From assembly GCA_012729455.1 (NCBI GenBank), contig JAAYDC010000014.1, positions 1 through 64,000 of the forward strand: a DNA stretch of 64,000 bases. The letters are read 5' to 3'. Shown in pieces: positions 1-8,674 of this stretch. Origin of the DNA: Chloroflexota bacterium. Its GTDB lineage: Bacteria; Chloroflexota; Anaerolineae; UBA1429. The notes below the pieces were generated by a model. The model did no database searches, had not been told where the DNA came from, and saw only the letters and a list, made by a program, of their open reading frames with translations. The translations under genes were made by a program, and so were the position numbers. Numbering within the stretch: position 1 is the stretch's first letter; every line of letters begins with the position of its first letter.

Positions 1-2
1 CG

Positions 3-176
3 GCATTGCCTACCGCCTATTTCGTGGACGGTGAGACGGGCCTGAAGCAGACCACCAAGGTTGAGTGGGCTAATGTGATGCTGTCGGCTGAAGAGCTGGC
101 CGTCATCGTGCCGGTGCCGCAGAGCGCAGGGTTGTTGCCTTGCTTTTGCGCCGCAGTTCACCCGATTGGGCTATAG
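3..176 (+). pseudogene. C-terminal fragment resembling an HK97-type phage major capsid protein
   Basis: The frame is open from the left edge of the window to a TAG at 174-176. Its middle reads VEWANVMLSAEELAVIVPVP, which I recognise from memory as similar to the segment of HK97-fold phage capsid proteins that reads roughly AEELAVIVPIPEAVLDD. The similarity stops right after VPVP. The last 18 residues (QSAGLLPCFCAAVHPIGL) do not look like a capsid, so the frame has probably been broken by a deletion or shift. There are no other phage genes in the window, so this would be a relic or the edge of a prophage lying to the left. It could also be an unrelated protein. Confidence 0.4.
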
Positions 177-289
177 AGTCTGTCTCGGTACACGTAACTT
201 GCTCAAAGGGCGGACCTGGTTATGATCGAGGTGCAGCAACGATGCCGCACCATAACCCGGAATATGTTGGATTGGAGGACATCCTTTAT

Positions 290-2346
290 ATGTCAGACGC
301 TCTCCAGCGACCTCGCCTCTGGGTGCTTGTATTCTTTCTATCGATCTATCTGCTGACCTTTGGCGGACATTTCTATTCGCCCGACGAGGATGTGATCTTT
401 CATGTAACCCACTCTGTGGTTGAACACCGCTCCTTTTCGCTGTTGACACTCGCCGAACCTCGTGTTTTGCAGTTCCAGATGGGTATTGATGGCAAGCGCT
501 ACAGCCGCTACGGTTGGGGAGCTTCGGCCGTGGCCATACCCTTTTACCTCGTCGGCAAATGGTCAACCCAATTCGTGCAACTCCAGCTGCAGGGATTTGT
601 CGCGCGCCTGGTAACTGCCCTCGTCAGCCCCATTGTCTCGGCAATCAGCTGTGTCGTTGTCTACAGCCTGGCAATCGCGTTTTTCAGGAAACACAAGCAA
701 GCGTTCCTGATAACTGTGCTGTTTGGGCTCTTTACCTTGACCTGGCCATATGCCAAAATGAACTTTTCGGAATCGCTCCTGACGATGGAGCTTGTGTTGG
801 CGTTTTACCAGCTGTTCAGATATACACAGGATGGTCGTGCAAGCCAGCTCGTATTGAGCGGCTTTTTTTATGGGCTTGCTGTCGCCACCAAGATGGCTAG
901 CATTCTTTTCGTTCCCCTTGCAGGACTCTATCTGTTGGCGCATCTGTATGAGCAAAACGGACGCCTCGCGGGGATACGCAAGCATGTGAAACACTATATC
1001 AGCGCCCTGCTGTGCTGGGGCATTCCCATCGCCCTGCTGATCGTAACCGTCTTGCTGTACAACGCCTTTCGCCGCGGCAGCCCCTTTGAGTCCGGCTATG
1101 GTTCTGCCGCAGGTTTAATGCGATACCCGCTTTTAGAGGGTTTGTATGGTCTGCTCTTCAGCAGCGGCCGCAGCCTCTTTCTCTACGCCGTTCCCACTGC
1201 GCTGTTCATTCCGGCAATCATGGCATTTACAAGGTCTGGCGCAAGGAGGCCATCTTTTTCGCCCTGGTCGTCGTCGTTAACATTATCTTTTTCTCCAAGT
1301 ACGTCTTTTGGCATGGAGCAGGCTGTTGGGGACCGCGCTTTCTGACGATCCTGATGCCCTATATGATCCTTCCTCTAGGCGCCCTGGCTGACCGCGTGCA
1401 CAGCAAAGTACTTCGTTTCGTGTGCATCGCTGTAGCGTGCCTGTGGATGCTGACTGTACAGCTGCCTGGCATGATGCTGGATATGCGTTCGTATATGACC
1501 TGTGGTATTACCGAAGAGCAGCAGCTATGGATACCCCGGCATTCTGCACTGGCTTTTAGCTTCCCTCGCAGCGTCTCCTTGATTCGCGATTGGTCCAGGC
1601 AGGCTTTCTACCCAGATAGCCTGGTTGAGAGCAGCTATGATGGTCCGCCCGGCGAACCCTATGTCAAGTGGCTGCTGAGTACCCCCCATCAGGTAATCGT
1701 ACCGCCATATCCTACTGCCGACCGTATGGACATCACCCACTACGCCATGGGTTGGATATATGATCATAGGAGCAACAACCTGGTAGACGCATGGTGGTGG
1801 TATTGGCTGCAGTTGGGGTTGCCGCCAGGCTGGACGGGTTTGGCTGTCCTGATGCTGGTGTTGACGATTATCAGCTTGTGCCAGCTGTTACGCATGCGCG
1901 ATGAAACTCAAGTTTCTCTCAAGCGTGTATCTATCAGTCACTCTCTTATGTGGATAGTGTTATCAGTCTGGTTGCTTTCTACTACGTGGTTCGCATTCGA
2001 AACGGTTGCGAACATGCGTGCCGAGCGCATCGAACTCCAGCTGGGCGAGAGCATCATCCTGCGCAGTTACGACGTCGATCAGCGCGCCAAGCACCCCGGC
2101 GATGCACTCGACCTGATACTCTACTGGCAAGCCGGCGGCGACGCCCCTACCAATGCCTGGGAGCCCGAGCAGGTGGTGCGCGATGCTTACTACCTGACGA
2201 TCCCCCCCGATACCCCGCCTGGCAACTATCGGGTACTAGTGGGAATGTACGAGCTCGAATCGGGCACGCGCCTGCCGATTACAGGCCCGGATGGCACAGC
2301 CATCGGAGATCATGTCGAGTTAAGCACCGTCTGCGTGAAGGATTAA
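290..2346 (+). pseudogene. Frameshifted GT-C type membrane glycosyltransferase-like gene (paralog 1)
   Basis: This is the first of three tandem paralogs of integral membrane GT-C (PMT/ArnT-like) proteins. ATG 290 follows GGAGG and gives MSDALQRPRLWVL, which matches the start of paralog 3. The first extracytoplasmic loop carries the acidic motif FYSPDED expected in GT-C enzymes. At the run TTT 1226-1228 the frame moves by one base: the first part runs on to a stop at 1345, and the matching sequence resumes in another frame with YKVWRKEAIFF and WGPRFLTILMPYM and ends at 2346. One added T at 1226-1228 would restore a continuous protein. The C-terminal domain also lacks about 30 residues that paralog 3 has between LYWQA and GGYAPTNAW. 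Two lesions suggest real decay, although a sequencing error in the T run cannot be excluded. Confidence 0.75.
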
Positions 2347-2348
2347 CT

Positions 2349-4577
2349 ATGGAGCCTGTAAACATCAGGCCGGCTCTGCACGAGGGTGTAAACGGTAACC
2401 GTCACATCACCCATGATACGCCCAGACAGACCCCACCAGACAACATGCGTTCTCGGCTATGGGTGTTTATTCTCTTTCTCTCGATCTTTCTCGTTACCTT
2501 TGGCGGTCATTTCTATTCGTACGACGAAGAAATGACGCACCGCCTTGTTGTCTCTATAGCTGACCAGCGCAGCCTCTCCATACCAATAAACGGCGAGGCG
2601 TGGGTAGCGACATTTACTTTTGGGGTCGATGCCAAGCACTATAGCCCGTATGGTTGGATGGTAGCATTTATCGAGTTGCCACTGTATTACCTGGGTTCGT
2701 GGCTTGCTGTGCTGGTCGAACCTGGACTGCAGGGCTTTCTCATCCGGTTCGTGGCATCCTTGGTAGGTCCGATATCATCAGCCCTCTCTTGTATGGTTTT
2801 CTACACTATCGCGTTCTACCTGTACGCCTCTGAGCGACGTGCTTTGGTGCTAACGCTCCTGTTTGGCCTCTGCACACTCGTCTGGCCGTATTCCAAGATG
2901 AATTTTTCAGAACCATTACTATCGCTCTTTCTCATCCTGTCCTTCTATTGGCTATTTATTTATCAGCGCGACAGGTCAAAAATCCAGCTGCTATTGAGTG
3001 GACTAATGATGGGAGCTGCCGTTGCGACCAAAATAGCTTCAGCAGTATTTGCCCCAGTATTTGCCGTTTACCTGTTGATGATCTTGCGATCCAACTCTCA
3101 GACAGTAGCAGAGAGAAAAAGGTGGTTGACTGATAGGCTGCTTCCGCTGGCGACATGGGGGATGATGACGAGTCTGCCTGTGCTCGTAGTGCTTGGATAT
3201 AACTGGTTTCGATTTGCTAGTCTCTCTGAGACTGGGTATGGCACAGCGTTGTTTTCTCCGGCTTTAACGGATACACTGATGGGCTTGTACGGGTTGCTGT
3301 TAAGTCCCGGCAAGAGCGTCTTTCTTTATGCACTACCGACCATTTTGTTCCTGCCAGCGCTTGTATCGTTTCGTAAACGCTGGCCCAAGGAAGCCCTCAT
3401 CTTTGTGTTGGTGGTCGCGGTAAATATTGCCGTCTTCGCCCCATACAAATATTGGGCTGGCGGTGTTGCTTGGGGACCGCGCTTCCTCGTCATCCTGATG
3501 CCTTATATGGTGCTCCCGGCTGGTACTCTCTTTGACTGGTTTAGCTCTAGAAAAGTCATCCGTACGGTCAGCATCTTGATGCTGTGTATCTGGATGGCTG
3601 TAGTCCAGATTCCGGGGATGCTGATCCATTGCGCCACCGCCTACATGCTGGGCTTTGGGTACCACGACGTCCAGTACGTGCCGCGTTATTCACCTTTGCG
3701 TTTTCATTTGTTACGTTCGGTTGCTCTGGCACGCGATTGGGGTAGCTTGCTGTTAGGGCAAGCACCGCCTGAAACCGAAGCATATCAGGGTGACCTTGAG
3801 GATTACTATAACTGGGTGGTATATACGCCTCATCGGCCGGTTGTGCCCCCCTACTGGCATGGTAATCGACCTGGTCCGATACACTACAGCGCCGAATGGT
3901 TTTTGTTGGTTGAAAACTATCACTGGTTTGACGCGTGGTGGTGGTACTGGTGGTGGATAGGCCTCCCCAAGGGCTGGATCCTGCTGGTGTTAATCCCGCT
4001 CGGGATGATCCCGATCAGCCTTTGGCGTCTGAGGTGCTCAGCCCGGCGACCGGATTTCACACGTCGGACGGTTAACATGTTTCGTTCTGCCCTGGCGGTA
4101 TTTGCACTGGTATGGATCGTTGCGGCCAGCTGGTTGGTGTTCCAGACAGTTACGAATATGCGCACTCAACGCGTCGAACTGCAGTTGGGACAGGATATCG
4201 CCTTGCGCAGCTATGATATCGACTACCACGCTAAACGCGCGGGCGATGCCCTCAGTCTGATGCTCTATTGGCAAATCAATGCGCCGGCCCTGCCGGAAAA
4301 CAAGGTACTCGTAGAGCTAGTTGATAGAGATGGGCACGTGATCGCCCAAGAGGAAACCCAGCCGACCATTGCAGCCACACCGACCTATGACAGGGATCCG
4401 CAGCAGACCTTGCGTGATGCGCACTATCTGACGATCCCAGCGGACACCCCGCCAGGCAACTATCGTGTGCTGGTAGGCATGTACGAGCTCGAATCGGGCA
4501 CGCGCCTGCCGATCCAAGCACGTGACGGCACGCCCCTGGGGGATGTTGTCGAGTTATCCATGATCCGGGTGAAATAG
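2349..4577 (+). CDS. GT-C type integral membrane glycosyltransferase-like protein (paralog 2)
   Basis: A 742-residue polytopic membrane protein. ATG 2349 follows GTGAAGGATTAACT; an internal ATG at 2445 (MRSRLWVF) aligns better with paralog 3 and could be the true start. About 10-12 hydrophobic segments cover residues 33 to 590. The first loop has the acidic motif HFYSYDEE typical of the GT-C fold, which uses lipid-linked sugar donors outside the membrane. The final 120 residues form a soluble domain (ALRSYDIDYHAKRAGDAL to TPPGNYRVLVGMYELESG) shared by all three paralogs. The gene starts 2 bases after paralog 1 ends. Likely role: transfer of a sugar to a surface glycan or lipid carrier. The substrate cannot be told from the sequence. 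Confidence 0.75.
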   Translation: MEPVNIRPALHEGVNGNRHITHDTPRQTPPDNMRSRLWVFILFLSIFLVTFGGHFYSYDEEMTHRLVVSIADQRSLSIPINGEAWVATFTFGVDAKHYSPYGWMVAFIELPLYYLGSWLAVLVEPGLQGFLIRFVASLVGPISSALSCMVFYTIAFYLYASERRALVLTLLFGLCTLVWPYSKMNFSEPLLSLFLILSFYWLFIYQRDRSKIQLLLSGLMMGAAVATKIASAVFAPVFAVYLLMILRSNSQTVAERKRWLTDRLLPLATWGMMTSLPVLVVLGYNWFRFASLSETGYGTALFSPALTDTLMGLYGLLLSPGKSVFLYALPTILFLPALVSFRKRWPKEALIFVLVVAVNIAVFAPYKYWAGGVAWGPRFLVILMPYMVLPAGTLFDWFSSRKVIRTVSILMLCIWMAVVQIPGMLIHCATAYMLGFGYHDVQYVPRYSPLRFHLLRSVALARDWGSLLLGQAPPETEAYQGDLEDYYNWVVYTPHRPVVPPYWHGNRPGPIHYSAEWFLLVENYHWFDAWWWYWWWIGLPKGWILLVLIPLGMIPISLWRLRCSARRPDFTRRTVNMFRSALAVFALVWIVAASWLVFQTVTNMRTQRVELQLGQDIALRSYDIDYHAKRAGDALSLMLYWQINAPALPENKVLVELVDRDGHVIAQEETQPTIAATPTYDRDPQQTLRDAHYLTIPADTPPGNYRVLVGMYELESGTRLPIQARDGTPLGDVVELSMIRVK

Positions 4578-4675
4578 CACACAGGCTGCCGTCCACCAGG
4601 CAGAGCCCTACCCAACATGTTGACGCGGGCTCTTCTCGCTACTAAGCTGAGAGGCAGCCAGGTAACGAGAACCTT

Positions 4676-6826
4676 ATGGACAAAGCGCCGACGATTCGAT
4701 CACGCGTGTGGGTCTTTGTGCTCTTTCTATCCATCTACCTCGTGTCCTTTGGCGGACATGTGTATTCGTGGGACGAAGAAATGGTGCACATCCTACTCGA
4801 GCGCATTGTCGAGCAAAAGACCTTTGCCATGCCCACGACCGACGAAGCCTGGGTGGGCAACTTTGAGCGCGGTATCGACGCCAAACAATACAGCCCCTAC
4901 GGCTTGGTGCCCTCGCTCGCTCAATTACCCTTTAACGCCATCGGCAAGCAGCTCGCCAGGCTGACAGAACCGCGCCTGCAGGGGTTTATTGAGCGCTTCC
5001 CCGGCAGCCTGGTCAGCCCGATTGCCAGCGCCCTTAGCTGCATGCTGGTATACTCGCTTGCCTTTCAGCTTTACTGTTCGAAACGGCGATCGCTGGTGCT
5101 GACGGCGCTCTTTGGCCTGTGTACGCTGGTATGGCCTTATGCCAAGATGAACTACTCCGAGCCGCTGGTATCGCTGTTTTTACTGGCGGCGTTTTACCAG
5201 CTGTTCATGTATGGTGGCGACGGCAATCGATGGCGGCTTGGTTCCAGCGGACTGCTCCTGGGGATAGCAGTCGCCACCAAGGTCGCCTCCGCCATCTTTA
5301 TCCCCGTCTATGCGCTTTACCTTTTGCTGGTGTTGCGCCAGCGAGGATTAGCCAAGCACATGCCACAACGTCCGCGCGCACTGCTGAGCCAGTTGGCGAT
5401 TTGGGCTCTGCCGGTCGCCATCTGCGTCGCCCTGGTGCTGGGCTATAACTATTTCCGCTATGGCGACCTCGGAGAGACCGGCTATGGCCCCGCGGTGGTG
5501 TTGTTCGCCTGGGAGCGCATCCCCACCGGCATGTACGGCTTGCTGCTGAGCCCGGGTAAGAACCTGTTCATCTATGCCCTGCCAACGCTTTTATTTGCGC
5601 CCGCCCTGTTGGCTTTCGGCAGACAAAGGCGCGATGAAGCCCTGGCTTTTGGGCTGGTGGTGCTGGTGAACCTGGTCTTTTTCGCCGGTTATATCTACTG
5701 GCAGGGGGGTGTGTCGTGGGGGCCGCGCTTTCTGACGATCCTGATGCCCTATATGGTCATCCCGCTGGGAGCACTATTCGACTGGCTGAACAGCCGACGT
5801 GTGCTGCGCGCACTGTGTGTGGTGATGCTGGCGCTGTGGTTTATCAACGTGCAAGTGCCGGGGATGCTGATCCATTGTGCCACCTCCAACAAGATCGGCT
5901 TCTATGATCCAGAGCTCATCTATATCCCGCGCTACACGCCCCTGACGTTCAACCTGCTGCGTACGGCGACTCTGGCGCGCGACTGGGGCAGGCTGCTGCT
6001 GGACCAGGCTCCGCCTGAGGCTGAGCGTTACCAGGGCGCACCGGGTGAGGAATACTATCGCTGGTTGTTGTTCAGCCCGCATCGTCCCGAGGTACCGCCC
6101 TTCCCCTCCAGCCAGGGGCCAGGACCGCTCTACTTTGACGGACCCTGGTTCTATGAGGCCGAACACTATCATGCGGTGGATGCCTGGTGGTGGTATTGGG
6201 GCTGGCTGGGCCTCCCAAGAGGCTGGATACTGCTCGTGTTGATCCCGCTGGCACTCATCCCGATCAGCCTCTGGCGTCTGAAACAGGCCGACGCCGTGCC
6301 GGATTATCCCGCGCGCACACGGCGCGTTGGACACTGGCTCTTTCTGGCGATTGTATTGGCATGGGCAGCCGTATCGACCTGGCTACTGGCCCAGACCCTC
6401 ACCAATATGCAGCGTCAGCGTGTCGCGCTACGGTTGGGCGAAAGCATCGTCCTGCGTAGTTACGATATCGACCAGCGCGCCAAGCGCCCCGTCGATGCGC
6501 TCGACCTGATGCTTTACTGGCAAGCCAGCACGCCCATCGAGATGCCTTACAACGTCTTTGTGCATTTTGCCGATGACAGCGGCCGCGTGATCACCCAGCA
6601 GGATGGCTGGCCAGCCGGCGGCTACGCTCCCACCAATGCTTGGGAGCCCGAACAGGTGGTACGCGATGCTTACTGCCTGAAGATCCCGGCGGATACCCCG
6701 CCTGGAATCTATCGTGTGCTGGTGGGCATGTATGAGCTCGAATCGGGCATGCGCCTGCCGATAACCGCCCCCGACGGGTCACCTGTCGGCGATTATGTAG
6801 AGTTGTGCCAGGTTCACGTACGTTAG
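4676..6826 (+). CDS. GT-C type integral membrane glycosyltransferase-like protein (paralog 3)
   Basis: The intact reference copy of the tandem family, 716 residues. ATG 4676 (MDKAPTIRSRVWVF) follows a purine-rich AACGAGAACCTT stretch. It has about 11 membrane segments, the acidic loop motif VYSWDEEMVH near residue 28, the conserved GVSWGPRFLTILMPYMVIP segment, a W-rich DAWWWYWGWLGLPRGW helix, and a C-terminal soluble domain with LMLYWQASTP, FVHFADDSGRVITQQDGWP and PPGIYRVLVGMYELESG. This end domain resembles beta-sandwich tails seen on many Chloroflexota membrane glycosyltransferases. The three paralogs run head to tail, which points to local duplication. Function as a polysaccharide glycosyltransferase is inferred from fold motifs and the neighbouring glycan operon. 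Confidence 0.78.
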   Translation: MDKAPTIRSRVWVFVLFLSIYLVSFGGHVYSWDEEMVHILLERIVEQKTFAMPTTDEAWVGNFERGIDAKQYSPYGLVPSLAQLPFNAIGKQLARLTEPRLQGFIERFPGSLVSPIASALSCMLVYSLAFQLYCSKRRSLVLTALFGLCTLVWPYAKMNYSEPLVSLFLLAAFYQLFMYGGDGNRWRLGSSGLLLGIAVATKVASAIFIPVYALYLLLVLRQRGLAKHMPQRPRALLSQLAIWALPVAICVALVLGYNYFRYGDLGETGYGPAVVLFAWERIPTGMYGLLLSPGKNLFIYALPTLLFAPALLAFGRQRRDEALAFGLVVLVNLVFFAGYIYWQGGVSWGPRFLTILMPYMVIPLGALFDWLNSRRVLRALCVVMLALWFINVQVPGMLIHCATSNKIGFYDPELIYIPRYTPLTFNLLRTATLARDWGRLLLDQAPPEAERYQGAPGEEYYRWLLFSPHRPEVPPFPSSQGPGPLYFDGPWFYEAEHYHAVDAWWWYWGWLGLPRGWILLVLIPLALIPISLWRLKQADAVPDYPARTRRVGHWLFLAIVLAWAAVSTWLLAQTLTNMQRQRVALRLGESIVLRSYDIDQRAKRPVDALDLMLYWQASTPIEMPYNVFVHFADDSGRVITQQDGWPAGGYAPTNAWEPEQVVRDAYCLKIPADTPPGIYRVLVGMYELESGMRLPITAPDGSPVGDYVELCQVHVR

Positions 6827-7043
6827 CCTTGGATTACTGGTTTGGCATCCCGCTGTCCGCGGGTGCCACAAGCGCTTCATCAGACATTCGGGGTTAAACG
6901 GATCAGAACTGGTATCTACCCCAGAGGTGATCATCTCGCAGCCCGGCACCTCGACCACGCGCACAGCGGTTCGCACCCCGAACTTGATCGTTGAGGAGAC
7001 TGGGTGTATTGCGTACGTGGATGATCCTGGTATTTTCCCAACT
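6827..7043. other. Intergenic stretch with no convincing gene
   Basis: This lies between convergent genes. A plus-strand frame is open for about 58 codons, ends in TGA at 7056-7058 inside the hairpin, and has no good start. A minus-strand frame (about 96 codons ending at 6779) overlaps the end of paralog 3. Neither looks like a known family. I see only a hairpin at the right end, listed separately. Confidence 0.4.
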
Positions 7044-7084
7044 ACTGCTATGAAATGATGTACATTCATTTCATAGCAGTTTTC
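7044..7084. terminator. Perfect 15-bp hairpin between convergent genes, probable bidirectional terminator
   Basis: ACTGCTATGAAATGA (7044-7058) is the exact reverse complement of 7066-7080, with loop TGTACAT, and is followed by TTTC. It lies between the plus-strand GT-C gene ending at 6826 and the minus-strand GT4 gene ending at 7170. The stem is A/T-rich for this genome, so a protein-binding palindrome is an alternative. Confidence 0.6.
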
Positions 7085-7169
7085 AGTATATCAACGGGTT
7101 TCCGGGGATCAGACCGCTATTAGCGTCTGCATACCACGGGCCCGGTGCCACACCGTGAGAACTGTGCCC

Positions 7170-8357
7170 TTAACGCATAAAGTGTTCTGCCAGGCGGATG
7201 TACGCCTGCGCGGCCTGGGTGCCAGTCGAATGCTCGGCAATATAGCGCCGCCCGTCGCCGCCCATGTTGCGCCGCATGGTCGGTTCGGACGCCAAGCGGG
7301 TCATGGCACTTACCAGCTCGCCGTCATCTAGCGTCTGCAGCTTCCAGCAGCCTTCATCGGGCAGTTCGCTGTACCAGCCGTGGTCGTTGACAATCAGCGG
7401 CTTGCCGGCCGCCAAGGCGCGCAGGGCTGTCGCCGAGGTTTCACCGATGGTGGGATAGCGCAGGTTGATCACCACATCCGAGGCAGCGATCCAACCCTGC
7501 AGGGCAGCCAGATCGTTGACATAGCCCGTAAAGCGCACCAGCTCGTTAAGCTTGAGCTTGCGCACGAGAGCTTGCAGTTTTTGCTGTTCGGGATGACCCT
7601 CCCCCACGATCAGGTAACGCGCCTTCGGGAACCCCTCGACGACTTGCGCAAAGGCGCGCAGCGCCTGGTCTAGGTGTTTGGTGGCGGTGAGCTGACCGAT
7701 CGAGGCAAAGATGAGCACATCAGGTGGCCAGCCCAGTGTGTCGCGGCACTCAGTCGACGGATCGACGATATCGATGGGTTGAGGCGCGACCTGTATCGGC
7801 GTGCGATGCCCTTCCTGTCGGATAAGCGATCGCACATAGCGGCTGTGCACGATGATCCCCAGTGAGCTGTTGATCAGGCGGGCCGCCAAAGGCAGCTCAA
7901 ACAGGGGCAGCGCTTTGTCGTGCCGGATGTTCGCGGCTGCACGCATAATCCCCTTAGCCCCGCCGTGGTAGCCCATCTCGCGCTGATACCGAGCGTTTTC
8001 GCCTTTGGCCACCGTCATGGCAGCAATGAGGTGGTGCAGGTAATAGTCGTGCAAGACGGCGATACCCGGGTACCGGAGTGCCGTATCGTAGATGGAGGCA
8101 TGAAAGGATGCGTTGCCGATCTGGTAGATCGGCAGATCGAAAGCAAAACGCTGTTGCGGATAGGCATTGGTTGGCAGGATGGTGTACCGAGCACGCAGGA
8201 TATCCTGGACCTGTGCAGGATCGTCGGTAAACAGGGTGAGGTCAGCCAGCTGCTCGAGATAGGGCAGCAGCTCGTAGCTGTATTCAGCAATACCGGTGCG
8301 TTGCGGAGGCAGCGGGCTGAAAAACGCCAGCCGTAGACGGCTAGTCGGCGCTGTCAC
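7170..8357 (-). CDS. GT4-family glycosyltransferase
   Basis: A GT-B fold retaining glycosyltransferase of about 395 residues. The N-terminal half begins RLRLAFFSPLPPQRTGIAEY, a common GT4 opening. The C-terminal half contains the nucleotide-sugar region VLIFASIGQLTATKHLDQAL, then VINLRYPTIGETSATALRALAAGKPLIV, which holds the E-x7-like donor-binding motif. I chose GTG 8357 as start (TAPTSRLRLAFF) because it is preceded by GGAG, and the ATG at 8393 adds only a poorly fitting stretch. The start overlaps the end of the upstream coiled-coil gene by 17 bases, so translation is probably coupled. It is the last gene of the minus-strand glycan operon and acts in the cytoplasm on nucleotide sugars. Specificity unknown. 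Confidence 0.85.
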   Translation of the reverse strand: MTAPTSRLRLAFFSPLPPQRTGIAEYSYELLPYLEQLADLTLFTDDPAQVQDILRARYTILPTNAYPQQRFAFDLPIYQIGNASFHASIYDTALRYPGIAVLHDYYLHHLIAAMTVAKGENARYQREMGYHGGAKGIMRAAANIRHDKALPLFELPLAARLINSSLGIIVHSRYVRSLIRQEGHRTPIQVAPQPIDIVDPSTECRDTLGWPPDVLIFASIGQLTATKHLDQALRAFAQVVEGFPKARYLIVGEGHPEQQKLQALVRKLKLNELVRFTGYVNDLAALQGWIAASDVVINLRYPTIGETSATALRALAAGKPLIVNDHGWYSELPDEGCWKLQTLDDGELVSAMTRLASEPTMRRNMGGDGRRYIAEHSTGTQAAQAYIRLAEHFMR

Positions 8358-8658
8358 GGCGCTCCAGTGCAGCGAGGCGCTCCTCCAGCTCACGAATCTG
8401 CCGCCTGAGGGCGCTCAGCTCAGCTACCAGCTCACCCAGGTTATGGGTAAGACCTACCTGGTCGCGGTCAAGTTCAGTCATTAGGTCGGTATGGTAAGCC
8501 ACCCTTTGCTCGATACCCTGCAACTGCTCGGCGGCCTCGGCGTTAAAGCTGTTTTGTTGGCGCAGCGTCACGATCAACCGCCTGGCCAACCACTCGGTTT
8601 CTGCTGGCAAGCCCTTGATGTTCTCGAATCCCAGGTCTGGCTCGCTGGATTGAGACAT
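8341..8658 (-). CDS. Small coiled-coil protein of the glycan operon
   Basis: 105 residues starting MSQSSEPDLGFENIKGLP, with GGAGGTAGCAC in front of the ATG. The C-terminal half is a heptad-like helix rich in Leu, Glu and Arg (LVAELSALRRQIRELEERLAALERR). The N-terminal part resembles the coiled-coil leader of methyltransferase-like proteins in polysaccharide clusters, including the gene at 12618-13517, which also opens with short helices and Gln/Glu-rich coils. No catalytic motif. It overlaps the GT4 gene downstream. A scaffold or chain-length role is possible but not shown. Confidence 0.65.
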   Translation of the reverse strand: MSQSSEPDLGFENIKGLPAETEWLARRLIVTLRQQNSFNAEAAEQLQGIEQRVAYHTDLMTELDRDQVGLTHNLGELVAELSALRRQIRELEERLAALERRDSAD

Positions 8659-8674
8659 GTGCTACCTCCGGATC

